DNA of 64,000 nt from Desulfobacterales bacterium. GTDB lineage: Bacteria; Desulfobacterota; Desulfobacteria; Desulfobacterales; JAAELO01. The notes beneath the pieces are model-generated. The model had not been told where the DNA came from. It searched no databases and saw nothing but the letters and a program-made list of their open reading frames with translations. This document shows, piece after piece, positions 32,776 through 41,732 of this stretch. The position numbers and the translations under genes are program-made. The stretch's first letter is position 1, and every line of letters begins with the position of its first letter. The stretch covers positions 25,531 to 89,530 of the forward strand of contig JAAELO010000762.1 in assembly GCA_024226555.1 (NCBI GenBank), in the 5' to 3' direction.

Positions 32776-33141
32776 TTAGTCTTTATAAGTGGTTGTCATC
32801 TTTTTAATATTAATAGTGTGATAAACAAATATTACTATCCCAAAAACTGTAAATCCTGATCCAAGAATTAAGGATAAACTTTGATTTCGCTGATAACCAA
32901 AGTAAGCAAATACCAAACCCATAAAAATTGAAAAAAAAGGAACAATCAACCTTGCTTTTGGTTGAGAAGCATACACCAACTTATTGTTATCAATTAAACT
33001 CTTGATAGCCTCAACTTCATCTCTATGGTTTTTACAAGAAAGTCCATGACCAAGATCTAAACAACACTCTTTACATAGTGCTCTTGAACAGTGCTTACAA
33101 ATTCCTACAGCGTCTGTTTCTATGTGATTAAAACATTTCAT
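32776..33141 (-). CDS. B-box zinc-finger-like protein with two membrane helices
   Basis: 121 residues from the ATG at 33141 with an AAAGGTG site; the ORF-track start adds 35 atypical residues. Residues 1-40 hold a B-box-like zinc pattern: CFNHIETDAVGICKHCSRAL then CKECCLDLGHGLSCKNH. Two membrane helices follow (LIVPFFSIFMGLVFAYFGY and SLSLILGSGFTVFGIVIFV). Such bacterial B-box membrane proteins are conserved but uncharacterised. The gene is directly upstream of the helical protein gene, so the two may act together. Confidence 0.65.
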   Translation of the reverse strand: MKCFNHIETDAVGICKHCSRALCKECCLDLGHGLSCKNHRDEVEAIKSLIDNNKLVYASQPKARLIVPFFSIFMGLVFAYFGYQRNQSLSLILGSGFTVFGIVIFVYHTINIKKMTTTYKD

Positions 33142-33322
33142 GTGTTCACCTTTGGCGACATTAAAAAAGATTAGTGCACATAATTTATAAGAGAAGTTTG
33201 GAGAGATCAAGTGTTTCGTTTTATTGAGTTGAGATACGAGCTGCAAAGTGCATTATTGTTGACCTTCTTTTTGAAATATAATAACTTGCTTATCCTTATA
33301 AATATTACATGGATTTAAATTA

Positions 33323-33910
33323 ATGAAACAATTTAAGCTTTTAATAATAATTATACTGTTTATGGCCTCTCCCCAAAATTCACTGGCTTTATCTGACTAT
33401 TATCATAATAACAAAATGGTCAGGTTTAATTACTATATTGATAACGAAATTGTTTTACTATATAAGCTCGTTAACTGGTGGTATAGCTGTGATGTTGATT
33501 GCCAGTCCTTTTTATGCGGCAGAGAGATCAAATTAAACTTAATTGGACAAAACAAGTTAAGCGGTAACCTCTTTCTAACTACCGATTTTCCAGAACTTCA
33601 AATACAAATACCTGAATTAAAGAAAACCATAAAAAGCATAGATAAAAAAACTGATATTACATTTTATGATACTAAGATTAAAGTTAAAATTTCAAAACTA
33701 CCGAAACAAACTATTAAGCATATAAAGAAAAATCTTTCTCAAATAGGCTTTATTATAAAAGGAAATATATCAGGCATACTTAACAGCAAAGTCCTGTTAA
33801 GGAAAAACCTTAAAGCTGAAAAAAAGTGTAATAAAACCGGAGGTAAAACACTCGTTCATCTTATGGATTTTAAACGATCTAAAATTATAACATCATTTGA
33901 AATTATCTAA
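33323..33910 (+). CDS. Secreted hypothetical protein
   Basis: 195 residues with a signal peptide (LLIIIILFMASPQNSLALS). The mature part is lysine-rich and mostly beta, with a Cys pattern CDVDCQSFLC near residues 54-63 that could form disulfides. No family recognised. It stands alone between the divergent B-box gene and a 1-kb gap. Confidence 0.5.
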   Translation: MKQFKLLIIIILFMASPQNSLALSDYYHNNKMVRFNYYIDNEIVLLYKLVNWWYSCDVDCQSFLCGREIKLNLIGQNKLSGNLFLTTDFPELQIQIPELKKTIKSIDKKTDITFYDTKIKVKISKLPKQTIKHIKKNLSQIGFIIKGNISGILNSKVLLRKNLKAEKKCNKTGGKTLVHLMDFKRSKIITSFEII

Positions 33911-34870
33911 AATTGCCTTTCAGTGTCCCTGCAATTATTACCTGTTAAATTTGCGATGAAAATAAATTTCATTTTTTTGAAGCTAATATCTATTTGTAAA
34001 TATTACTCATATTGCAATCGAATTTCTTTTGATATTTACGATTATATAGATTTTACAAAATATATATAAACATAAATAACCACCCTATTTTTCTATCAAA
34101 ACAATTCCACCCGCACCTAATCGTCCGTAATTAGCAGCTAACAACTGATTTAAAAAGAAAACATTAAATTCAATTTAATTTCTCAATGGAATAATTTTTG
34201 AAATTTTACAAAAAATGAAAGTGAAATGAAAATTTATTAAAAATAATATTATTTTATCCTTGAATTAACAAAAGGGAAATTATAGACTTTTTAAAAAGTT
34301 AGTAAAAAACAGTTTTATTATAGAAACGAGCCGGAAAGAGGTGTGCGCCCCTAACCAGCTCTCACCAATTACTCTTAACCACTATAAGGAAGAAAAGAGC
34401 TATGGCTATCCATTCTTTTATCGAGAAACAGAGGTTCCGTCAACGCCTCTTTCACTCACTGGATCAATTTTCACACCAAAAATTAAGCTTTAAATGGATT
34501 AAAACGCGTATAAATTGCTGCATTTGCATCTATTGTGCAGGATTTGCCCCTTTTATACTAAGATTTAATCCAGGATACGGTGTGAATTGAATCGGTAAAA
34601 AACCTAAAGAAACTTCATCGTTTTGCATGGAAAAAATTAGTTGAAGAATTTCTTCATACTAAACACTGGATCTACGTTCAGACTCAATTAACCATCTGAG
34701 TTGAGAAGTTGTTAATAAAAAAAGACCTCTTCTTATCTATTATGCTCCAGTGAAAGACGAGTAAAAAATGTTTTTTTATTTTTTATGCAATGCTTTATCA
34801 AAGAATTTCTTCAGGGAACTGGTTCTGTATCCAAAACTCAGGTTATCTTCTTGAGGGGAGAAAGAGGCGT
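33911..34870. other. Intergenic kilobase with a GC-richer RNA-like hairpin and a small ORF
   Basis: AT-rich and mostly featureless to 34320. At 34328-34361 the sequence GAGCCGGAAAGAGG pairs partly with CCCCTAACCAGCTC, a plausible RNA stem. This is followed by a 62-codon ORF (34402-34590) and, in another frame, a second coding-like run from 34589 with a stop at about 34697. This could be a leader, a degenerate gene or a small RNA; none is proven. See the separate small-ORF entry. Confidence 0.35.
34402..34590 (+). CDS. Possible small ORF, doubtful
   Basis: 62 residues starting MAIHSFIEKQRFRQRLF with AAGGAAG about ten bases upstream and containing a CCICIYC cysteine run. The amino-acid mix is basic and hydrophobic. 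No homologue comes to mind, and the downstream frame change gives no continuous longer gene. Real or remnant cannot be decided; kept because a ribosome site and the only GC-richer region in the gap support it weakly. Confidence 0.25.
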   Translation: MAIHSFIEKQRFRQRLFHSLDQFSHQKLSFKWIKTRINCCICIYCAGFAPFILRFNPGYGVN

Positions 34871-34910
34871 TTTATTAAAAAAGGAGTGGTCTGATTTTTT
34901 GCCACTCCTT
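34871..34910 (-). terminator. Intrinsic terminator for the MORN/lipoprotein operon
   Basis: On the minus strand AAGGAGTGG pairs perfectly with CCACTCCTT (9 bp, 12-base loop) and is followed by TTTTTTTAAT. It lies 49 bases beyond the stop of the MORN-repeat lipoprotein gene, so it ends that two-gene transcript. Confidence 0.75.
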
Positions 34911-34958
34911 CACTTCTTAAACTATACCGGTCAAGACCCAACCTGCTAACTGCTTTTG

Positions 34959-35762
34959 CTAATCAACAGTCTCTTCTATTTTTTCAAACGTTTTGAATTT
35001 AAACGCAACAGGAGCATTATTTCTATTATATGACAAAGTATATTTATACTTCCCTTTTTCTGTATCCACAGTTCCTACTAAAAAGCCCAAAAAAAATGTT
35101 ACTCTTGTTTTAAATATTCCTTTAAACTCAACTCCTTCTGAGTTTATATATATCCCTTCACCCAAAGGAACACTTCCAGAATAATGATAATCTCGACTAT
35201 TATCACGATCTGCTGGTACCATCCCAAACTTACCAATATATTTACTACCATCAGCCCATGATATTTTACCTGTTAATAAAATTAAATCTTTATATGAAAA
35301 AAAAGGATCATTGCTATTAGTGTATTCGCCATAACAGTCTACTATATCTGAAGTGAATTTGAATTTTCCAACTGGTTTTCCCTCTCTCCACAAACCTGAT
35401 AAAGTTCCATCTATAAATACAACTTTACCTTTCCCATGGAAACGACCTTCTTTCCATTGACCATAAAGATCGTAGTATTCTTTTGAAAAGAAATTGTATA
35501 CTTTTAGTTTTTTTCCTTCACCATGGTATAAATCATTTTTCCAATGACCTATATACATATACCCAAAATTAGATTTGTAAGAGCCTTTTCCATTTTTTTT
35601 TTCGTTTTTTAAATGGCCGATATAAATTCCAGATCTATCTCTTTTTATAGAAAATCCATCATGACAATCTCCTAAAATGCATTTTGAATTATCCTGTAAT
35701 TCCATTGTCATGCAACTTGATAACAATAAAGTTATTACTACTAATAAATATTTTTTAAACAT
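34959..35762 (-). CDS. MORN-repeat lipoprotein
   Basis: 267 residues from the ATG at 35762, which overlaps the TAA of the gene before it (TAATG). The lipobox is LLSSC, so the protein is probably anchored in a membrane after Sec export. About four to six MORN-type repeats follow: GIYIGHLKNEKKNGKGSY, YIGHWKNDLYHGEGK, YGQWKEGRFHGKGKVV, LSGLWREGKPVG and SKYIGKFG. MORN repeats often bind lipids or proteins; function here is unknown. The track start adds six residues read from the upstream gene's end. Confidence 0.75.
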   Translation of the reverse strand: MFKKYLLVVITLLLSSCMTMELQDNSKCILGDCHDGFSIKRDRSGIYIGHLKNEKKNGKGSYKSNFGYMYIGHWKNDLYHGEGKKLKVYNFFSKEYYDLYGQWKEGRFHGKGKVVFIDGTLSGLWREGKPVGKFKFTSDIVDCYGEYTNSNDPFFSYKDLILLTGKISWADGSKYIGKFGMVPADRDNSRDYHYSGSVPLGEGIYINSEGVEFKGIFKTRVTFFLGFLVGTVDTEKGKYKYTLSYNRNNAPVAFKFKTFEKIEETVD

Positions 35763-36463
35763 TATAAAACCACCGTCCATTCAAATCCAGAGCCTGGAAT
35801 ATATTTAATTTTTGGTATTTTAATTGTTTCTTTTTTGTATTGAAAATCAGGTAGAATTATTTCAATTTTCTTATCAGGAAATACCAATTGATCGTAAATC
35901 AATTCTATTAACAAGATGTCTAAATCATTCAAATTATCTTTTTTGTAGTATTCACCTTTTTTACAATCACATTCTCTATCCTTACCAAGGAATGAATATT
36001 TATATCTCAAGGGGTAAGTACTATTTCCTTTTTCTTTTGATAACCCTACTTTACATAAATTTATAGACAATTTATCTGGTTCTCTTGCAAATATCGCAAC
36101 GGAAACAGTCACCCCTTCTTTTCCATTTAATAATTCACCTCGATAACCTCCCTTAATTAAACCAAATGTAGGAATTATGGAGAAAACATAAGGACCTATT
36201 GCCCACATTGATTTATAATGATTATCAATTCGAGCTTCAATAATAAGATCTTTTTTCTTTATTTGAAAAACATTATTAATTGAGTATCCATATTTCCAAC
36301 CACCTCTACCACTACCTTTCATAATAAAACCTGACTTAGAATTATTATTTTCAGGTATGCTGTAATAATCTTTAGCAAGCATGCCACAACCTGAAAAAAT
36401 TGAGGTAATTATCAAAAAAAGTAACAATTGAACCAATTTATATCTTTTATTTAATTGTAACAT
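35762..36463 (-). CDS. Lipoprotein, hypothetical
   Basis: 233 residues with a lipoprotein signal ending in IFSGC. The body is mixed beta with a KDRECDCKKGEYY cysteine pair around residue 165. No domain recognised. Translational coupling with the MORN lipoprotein via TAATG indicates the two form one functional pair at the cell envelope. The upstream 500 bases hold repeats and the minus-strand promoter region. Confidence 0.55.
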   Translation of the reverse strand: MLQLNKRYKLVQLLLFLIITSIFSGCGMLAKDYYSIPENNNSKSGFIMKGSGRGGWKYGYSINNVFQIKKKDLIIEARIDNHYKSMWAIGPYVFSIIPTFGLIKGGYRGELLNGKEGVTVSVAIFAREPDKLSINLCKVGLSKEKGNSTYPLRYKYSFLGKDRECDCKKGEYYKKDNLNDLDILLIELIYDQLVFPDKKIEIILPDFQYKKETIKIPKIKYIPGSGFEWTVVL

Positions 36464-36697
36464 TTTTTCCTTTCTAACTCCTTTTTAAACTTCTTATATT
36501 GTTTTTGAATAAATTAGCAACGACTATGCCACATTAGAAAGTAGTAGATTTTATCAGGGTTTATAAGATTATAGCTTAAGTGCTTTACTTTGAATATACC
36601 ATATATAGTATACTCAGTTTACATTTAATGTTAGTGGATTTTATGCAGATTTTTCTAACAGCCCATGTCATGAATAAAAAAATTGAGTAAAAACCTC

Positions 36698-36754
36698 TGG
36701 ATTCCTGATACCTGATTAAGAACAAGCTTTAATCAGGTTCTGGAATGACGACCA
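36698..36754. repeat. Family C repeat
   Basis: TGGATTCCTGATACCTGATTAAG pairs in reverse with the region ending TTAATCAGGTTCTGGAATGACG. Same family as the pair near 10.4 kb. The surrounding 36464-36697 and 36755-36848 are AT-rich with nothing else recognised. Confidence 0.65.
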
Positions 36755-36848
36755 ATTGTTTCATATTCTATATTTTCAAAATAGAACTTTTTTATGTAAG
36801 GGCTGTCTATCATTTAAGCCTAAAACAAGTTTGGGTAAATTTACTATT

Positions 36849-36972
36849 GGCTAAGTAAAAAACTTCATTTGCAAGGCATTAACGTTCGGTCAGGCGCGAG
36901 GCGTACGTTTTGGGTACGTTGAGTGTCTGATCGGTTGTTATAACGCTGCAAATGGAGGAATTTTACGACGCC
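36849..36972 (-). repeat. Family A palindromic repeat, copy 4
   Basis: GGCTAAGTAAAAAACTTCA to GGAATTTTACGACGCC, with the core GGCGTACGTTTTGGGTACG. It starts 11 bases after the hypE stop on the minus strand and ends with a T-tract, consistent with a role at the 3' end of the hydrogenase maturation transcript. Nearly identical to the copy at 47.7 kb. Confidence 0.8.
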
Positions 36973-36983
36973 ATTAAACAGAA

Positions 36984-37994
36984 CTAACAAATCCTAGGAA
37001 GCTGTTCGCCTGTTAGCATGTCTATTATTCTCCTGCCTCCGATCAATGTTTCAAGAAAAACCCTGCCCGGATTCTCCTCAACAACCTCACCAATAACACA
37101 GGCATCTTTTCCAAACTCACTTTTTCTAATGGACTCTAAAACCTTGTCACAATCCTCTTCCGCAACAAAGCAAAGAAGTTTCCCTTCATTGGCAACATAA
37201 AGTGGATCAAAACCAAGAAGCTCGCAGATCGCTTTAACAGAATCTTTTACAGGAAGCTTGTTTTCATAAATCAAAATACCTTTGTCAGATTGTCCGGCAA
37301 TCTCATTTAGAGTTGTTCCAACGCCGCCTCTGGTTGGATCTCTTAAAACATGAACATTAGAACTTATCTCAAGCATATCTGAAATCATATGATTTAGTGG
37401 TGCTGAATCTGTGACTATATCTGTGTCAAAATCCATGCCTTCACGTTTTGCAAGGACAGCCATTCCATGGTCTGCTATTGTTCCGCTAACGATAATTTTA
37501 TCGCCAACCCTTGCGTTCTGACCATTGATATTAAGATTATTATCCACAACACCAATGCCTGAAGTATTAATGAATATTTTATCGCAGGCTCCCTTTGAAA
37601 CAACTTTTGTATCTCCTGTTACGATCTGAATACCAGCTTTTTTAGCTGCTTCACCCATGGATTTTATTATTATTTCCAGATCTTCAAAAGGAAAACCCTC
37701 TTCCATGATTATACCAACGCTAAGATAAAGCGGCTTTGCTCCGCACATGGAGACATCATTTATTGTCCCATTGACTGCAAGTTCGCCAATATTTCCACCT
37801 GGGAAAAATATAGGATCGATTACATAGGAATCTGTGGAAAAGGATAGCTTTTTTCCATCTATTTCAAAAACAGCGCTGTCATTTAGTGCTGCAAGCATTG
37901 GGTTATCAAATGCCGGTAGGATAATATCTGAGATCATCATGTTTGATCTTTTTCCACCACTGCCATGATCCAAAAGTACGTTCTTGTCTTTCAT
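36984..37994 (-). CDS. hypE: Hydrogenase maturation protein HypE
   Basis: 336 residues. Starts with the LDHGSGGKRSNMMISDII motif and has an AIR-synthase fold (TDSYVIDPIFFPGGNIGELAVNGTINDVSM, DPTRGGVGTTLNEIA). It ends LPRIC with the essential C-terminal Cys that is carbamoylated by HypF and dehydrated to a thiocyanate to make CN ligands for the NiFe centre. Last gene of the maturation operon. A 104-base gap with a family D repeat separates it from hypD. Followed by a family A repeat. Confidence 0.95.
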   Translation of the reverse strand: MKDKNVLLDHGSGGKRSNMMISDIILPAFDNPMLAALNDSAVFEIDGKKLSFSTDSYVIDPIFFPGGNIGELAVNGTINDVSMCGAKPLYLSVGIIMEEGFPFEDLEIIIKSMGEAAKKAGIQIVTGDTKVVSKGACDKIFINTSGIGVVDNNLNINGQNARVGDKIIVSGTIADHGMAVLAKREGMDFDTDIVTDSAPLNHMISDMLEISSNVHVLRDPTRGGVGTTLNEIAGQSDKGILIYENKLPVKDSVKAICELLGFDPLYVANEGKLLCFVAEEDCDKVLESIRKSEFGKDACVIGEVVEENPGRVFLETLIGGRRIIDMLTGEQLPRIC

Positions 37995-38030
37995 TTGTTT
38001 AGTTCCTTTATTAAATCCACTCTTTAGATT

Positions 38031-38098
38031 GTTTTCACAAATAGAAATTTTGCTTTATCTGATACAGAAATTAAGCAAAAGAGCATTTGTGACACAAC
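38031..38098. repeat. Family D repeat at the hypD stop
   Basis: Ends CACAAATAG and CATTTGTGACACAAC; the right arm directly abuts the TAG of hypD. Shares arms with the 15-bp perfect copy at 19.6 kb. It separates hypD from hypE within one operon. Confidence 0.7.
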
Positions 38099-39187
38099 CT
38101 ACACATGATATTTGTAAAATGCTGCACAGGTTCCTTCATTTGAAACCATACATGGTCCAATTGGATTAATTGGAGTGCACACTTTTTTGAACAGTTTACA
38201 ATCAGGTGGTGACATGAGCCCTGTTAATATAGCTCCACAAGCACACCCTTTTGGTTCATCAACCTCTTTTACATCTAAACCAAGAGCTATTGAAGCATCG
38301 AACTCTTTGTATTTATCGTTTATTGATAGACCACTCTCTGGGATTGGTCCAATTCCTCTCCAGATAGCTGTGGATGTTTCAAAAACATCATACATCGCAT
38401 TTTTCGCTATAACGTTCCCCTCTGCGCTAACAGCTCTTTGATATGCATTTTCAAGAGTTCCTTTCCCCTCTTCAAACTGCTGAATCATCATTAGCATTGC
38501 ATGGAGAATATCAACTGGTTCAAAACCACCAACAACTGTTGGTATTTTGTATTTTTCCACAAAGGGAACATATTCATCTGTCCCTGAAATAAGAAGAACG
38601 TGGCCCGGAAGAAGAAATCCATCAATCTTTACGCCTTCTGTGTTCATTAATACTTCAAGAGCTGGCGGGACAAGCTTGTGAGCGGTATAAACAAAAAAGT
38701 TTTTCAGCCCCATCTTGCTGGCAGCCTGAATTGAAGCTGCTATTGTTGGCGCTGTTGTTTCAAAGCCAACTCCTAGAAAAACCACTTTCTTATCAGGATT
38801 TTCCTGTGCAATTTTAATGGAATCCAAAGCGGAGTATACAATTCTTACATCTGCTCCATTTGCTCTCTCAAGCATTAGTGTTGAATCTCCACCAGGAACC
38901 TTCATCAGGTCGCCGAAAAGAGTTACAATTGTATTTTCCATCCTTGCAATATCGATAAATGCACAGATATCTTTTTGTGCTGTAACACAAACAGGACAAC
39001 CTGGCCCTGAGATCAAAGAGACCGTATCCGGCAGCACATCTCTGATTCCATTTTTAAAAATGGACATAGTATGTGTTCCGCAAACCTCCATGACTTTGAA
39101 ATCTTTTGTACTTGTTTCATGGATTCTTTCAATTAGCTTCTTAGCTATTTCAGAATCTCTGTATTCCTCTACATGTTTTAGTGCCAT
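38099..39187 (-). CDS. hypD: Hydrogenase maturation protein HypD
   Basis: 362 residues. The conserved motifs are all visible: EVCGTHTMSIFKNGIRDVLP near the start, ISGPGCPVC, GFETTAPTIAASI, FLLPGHVLLISGTDEY and a C-terminal cysteine group (CACGAILTGLMSPPDCKLF). HypD carries a [4Fe-4S] cluster and with HypC assembles the Fe(CN)2CO unit. It follows hypF by 21 bases and precedes hypE. Its stop touches a family D repeat. Confidence 0.95.
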   Translation of the reverse strand: MALKHVEEYRDSEIAKKLIERIHETSTKDFKVMEVCGTHTMSIFKNGIRDVLPDTVSLISGPGCPVCVTAQKDICAFIDIARMENTIVTLFGDLMKVPGGDSTLMLERANGADVRIVYSALDSIKIAQENPDKKVVFLGVGFETTAPTIAASIQAASKMGLKNFFVYTAHKLVPPALEVLMNTEGVKIDGFLLPGHVLLISGTDEYVPFVEKYKIPTVVGGFEPVDILHAMLMMIQQFEEGKGTLENAYQRAVSAEGNVIAKNAMYDVFETSTAIWRGIGPIPESGLSINDKYKEFDASIALGLDVKEVDEPKGCACGAILTGLMSPPDCKLFKKVCTPINPIGPCMVSNEGTCAAFYKYHV

Positions 39188-39208
39188 GAATAATAATCCC
39201 CAAATTAT

Positions 39209-41443
39209 TTATATTGAAGCCGCCGCTATCATAGCTTGTCCCAGTGATAACCCGCCATCATTTGCCGGAACTATATTCTGGCAATATACTTTAAATCCGT
39301 TTTCATCTAATTTTGACAAAAAACCCTCAAGCAGTATAGAGTTTTGAAAAACTCCTCCACTTAAGGCAACACTGTTTAATTTAGTATCGCTCCTTATCTC
39401 ACAACAGATCTCTGTAAAAAGATTAATAATTGTGTTGTGAAATTTTGAGCTTATAACAGAAACATCTGTTTTTTCCAGAAGATCTTTTACAACTGACTCT
39501 ATTATTTCTTTATGTGAGATTTCGTACAGATTTGTTTTTTTATAAGAGTAGTTGTAGCTCTCTGTTACTCCCTCTTTGGCAATCATCTCAAGCTCTATTC
39601 CTGCTTGTCCCTCAAAGAAGACTTTATTTCTAACACCAGTTATAGATGCTATACCATCAAAGAGCCTACCAAGGCTGGATGTGAGGGGACAATTCAATTT
39701 TTTTTTGATCATAGCTGTTAGAAAATCAAATGATTTTTGTTCAGAACTTTTAATAAAAGGTATATCGAGATTTTTGTAGTCAGAGCCAAAAGTTGAAAAC
39801 AGGTAACTAAGACCCATTCTGTAGGGTTCCTTAATAGCAAAACCACTTCCTGGCATTGGAGCATAGGATAGGTGAGCAGCCCTTTCAAATCCTTTGAAAT
39901 CTGATATTAAAACCTCTCCACCCCAGATATTACCATCAGACCCAAGACCTGTTCCATCAAAAGCCAAGCCAATAACCGGTTCATCTATTTTGTTCTCAGC
40001 CATACAACTTGCAATATGGGCATGGTGATGTTGTACCTCTATTATTTTTGTATCCAGCTCTTTAGCATACATTGTACTCATGTAATCGGGGTGAAGATCA
40101 CAAGCTACTATTTCAGGCTCCACATCTAAAATACGTTTCATATGTGAAACTGTAAGTTGTAAAAACTCAAGGGATTCATAGTTTTCAAGATCACCAATAT
40201 GCTGACTTAAAAAAGCCCTGTCCTCTTTAGTTACACAGATTGTATTTTTTAATCCGCCACCAACAGCAAGCACTGATGGAATATTATCCTTTAAAAAAAC
40301 GGGAATTGGCACATATCCTCTTGATCTTCTTATAAAAGATGTGGCATTTTTTGTTTTTTTTACAATGGAGTCATCAGACCTAAGATATATGTCTCTATCA
40401 TGGATTAGAAAATAATCTGCAATATCTGAAATTGAATCAAAGGCGTCATCATTACTAATGGAGATGGGTTCATCACTCCTGTTTCCACTTGTCATAACGA
40501 GTGCTTCTATCTCATTTAAAATAAGATAGTGAAGCGGAGTATATGGTAGCATTGTACCAAAATATCTGTTCCTTGGAGAAACATCTTCTGAAATCTTATT
40601 TCCTTCCCTTTTTTTGAGAAGAACAATAGGTCTTTTATTTGATTCTAAAAGTTTCTTTTCATCTGTGTTTAAGTGAGCAAACGATTCAACCTTTTCTGAA
40701 TCAAATGCCATCAGAGCAAAGGGTTTTTCTTCACGCAGTTTTCTTTGCCGAAGAGTTTTAACAGCCTTATCGTTTAAAGCATCACAGGCAAGATGGAAAC
40801 CACCTAAACCTTTAATTGCTATTATATAACCCTTCTTTAGCAGATTTATAGTCTCTTCAACCGGATCTTTAACATCTATAATCTCGTTATTATTGTTCCA
40901 GAGAGAAACCTTTGGACCACACACTGAACATGCATTGGGTTGAGCATGAAATCTTCTGTTCTTTGGGTCATCGTACTCTTTTTGACATTCATCGCACATT
41001 TTAAAGTGCTTCATAGATGTCTTTGGCCTGTCATAGGGAATATCATCAATTATTGTGTATCTTGGGCCACAATTTGTGCAATTTAGAAATGGATAGTGGT
41101 ATCTTCTGTCTGCTTTATCGAAAAGTTCAGAAAGGCAATCTTTACATACAGATACATCCGGAGAAATAAGCGCATTGGTGCTTTCCTCTTTTTCACTTTG
41201 AACTATTGAAAATTCAGAAAAGTGTTCAAGCTCAATTGTTGTAACAGAGATATCTGTAATTATGGAAAGTTCCGGGTGGTTACTTGAAATATCTTTACAA
41301 AAACTATCTAATGTAGCTCTTAAACCAGTAACCCTTATGACAACTCCAGAGGAGTTGTTTAGAACAGTACCTTTAAGTTTAAATTTATCAGCAAGTTGAT
41401 AAATAAAAGGTCTGAATCCAACACCCTGAACAATCCCTTTCAC
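39209..41443 (-). CDS. hypF: Carbamoyltransferase HypF
   Basis: 744 residues from the GTG at 41443. The domains run in order: acylphosphatase (GIVQGVGFRPF), two zinc fingers (CKDC...CTNCGPRYT and CDEC...CSVCGP), a YrdC-like domain (KGLGGFHLACDA, MTSGNRSDEP) and the O-carbamoyltransferase with HHHAHIASCMAE and FDGTGLGSDG. It makes the CN donor from carbamoyl phosphate and loads HypE. In-frame codons before the GTG reach back to ATC at 41476 with no ATG, so the true start may be non-AUG; see findings. It follows hypC by 39 bases, with GGAG inside the hypC end. Confidence 0.95.
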   Translation of the reverse strand: MKGIVQGVGFRPFIYQLADKFKLKGTVLNNSSGVVIRVTGLRATLDSFCKDISSNHPELSIITDISVTTIELEHFSEFSIVQSEKEESTNALISPDVSVCKDCLSELFDKADRRYHYPFLNCTNCGPRYTIIDDIPYDRPKTSMKHFKMCDECQKEYDDPKNRRFHAQPNACSVCGPKVSLWNNNNEIIDVKDPVEETINLLKKGYIIAIKGLGGFHLACDALNDKAVKTLRQRKLREEKPFALMAFDSEKVESFAHLNTDEKKLLESNKRPIVLLKKREGNKISEDVSPRNRYFGTMLPYTPLHYLILNEIEALVMTSGNRSDEPISISNDDAFDSISDIADYFLIHDRDIYLRSDDSIVKKTKNATSFIRRSRGYVPIPVFLKDNIPSVLAVGGGLKNTICVTKEDRAFLSQHIGDLENYESLEFLQLTVSHMKRILDVEPEIVACDLHPDYMSTMYAKELDTKIIEVQHHHAHIASCMAENKIDEPVIGLAFDGTGLGSDGNIWGGEVLISDFKGFERAAHLSYAPMPGSGFAIKEPYRMGLSYLFSTFGSDYKNLDIPFIKSSEQKSFDFLTAMIKKKLNCPLTSSLGRLFDGIASITGVRNKVFFEGQAGIELEMIAKEGVTESYNYSYKKTNLYEISHKEIIESVVKDLLEKTDVSVISSKFHNTIINLFTEICCEIRSDTKLNSVALSGGVFQNSILLEGFLSKLDENGFKVYCQNIVPANDGGLSLGQAMIAAASI

Positions 41444-41482
41444 TTCAATCTGTTTTGAGACTAAATCGTTCAGGATTTTTTA

Positions 41483-41731
41483 TTACTCCTTTTTATCGGG
41501 TTCAAGCCCCTGTGAATAAAAAGCAACCTCTCTAAGAGTATCAAGCATCTTACCTGCTTCAACCTCATCTATCTTATGAAGTGCAAAACCAGCGTGCACA
41601 ATCACATAATCGCCAATCTGGGGGCTATCGATCATAAGAAGGCTACAATCACGCTTTACGCCATCAACATCAATAATTCCCAGACCCGCTTCATTAATTT
41701 CAACAATTTTTGAAGGAATTGCTAAACACAT
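41483..41731 (-). CDS. hypC: Hydrogenase chaperone HypC
   Basis: 82 residues, starting MCLAIPSKIVEI with the N-terminal Cys2 used to hold the Fe ligand complex, then GDYVIVHAGFALHKID typical of the HypC/HupF fold. It pairs with HypD and the hydrogenase large subunit during cofactor assembly. It begins 1 base after the maturation protease gene and precedes hypF. Confidence 0.95.
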   Translation of the reverse strand: MCLAIPSKIVEINEAGLGIIDVDGVKRDCSLLMIDSPQIGDYVIVHAGFALHKIDEVEAGKMLDTLREVAFYSQGLEPDKKE

Positions 41732-41732
41732 A

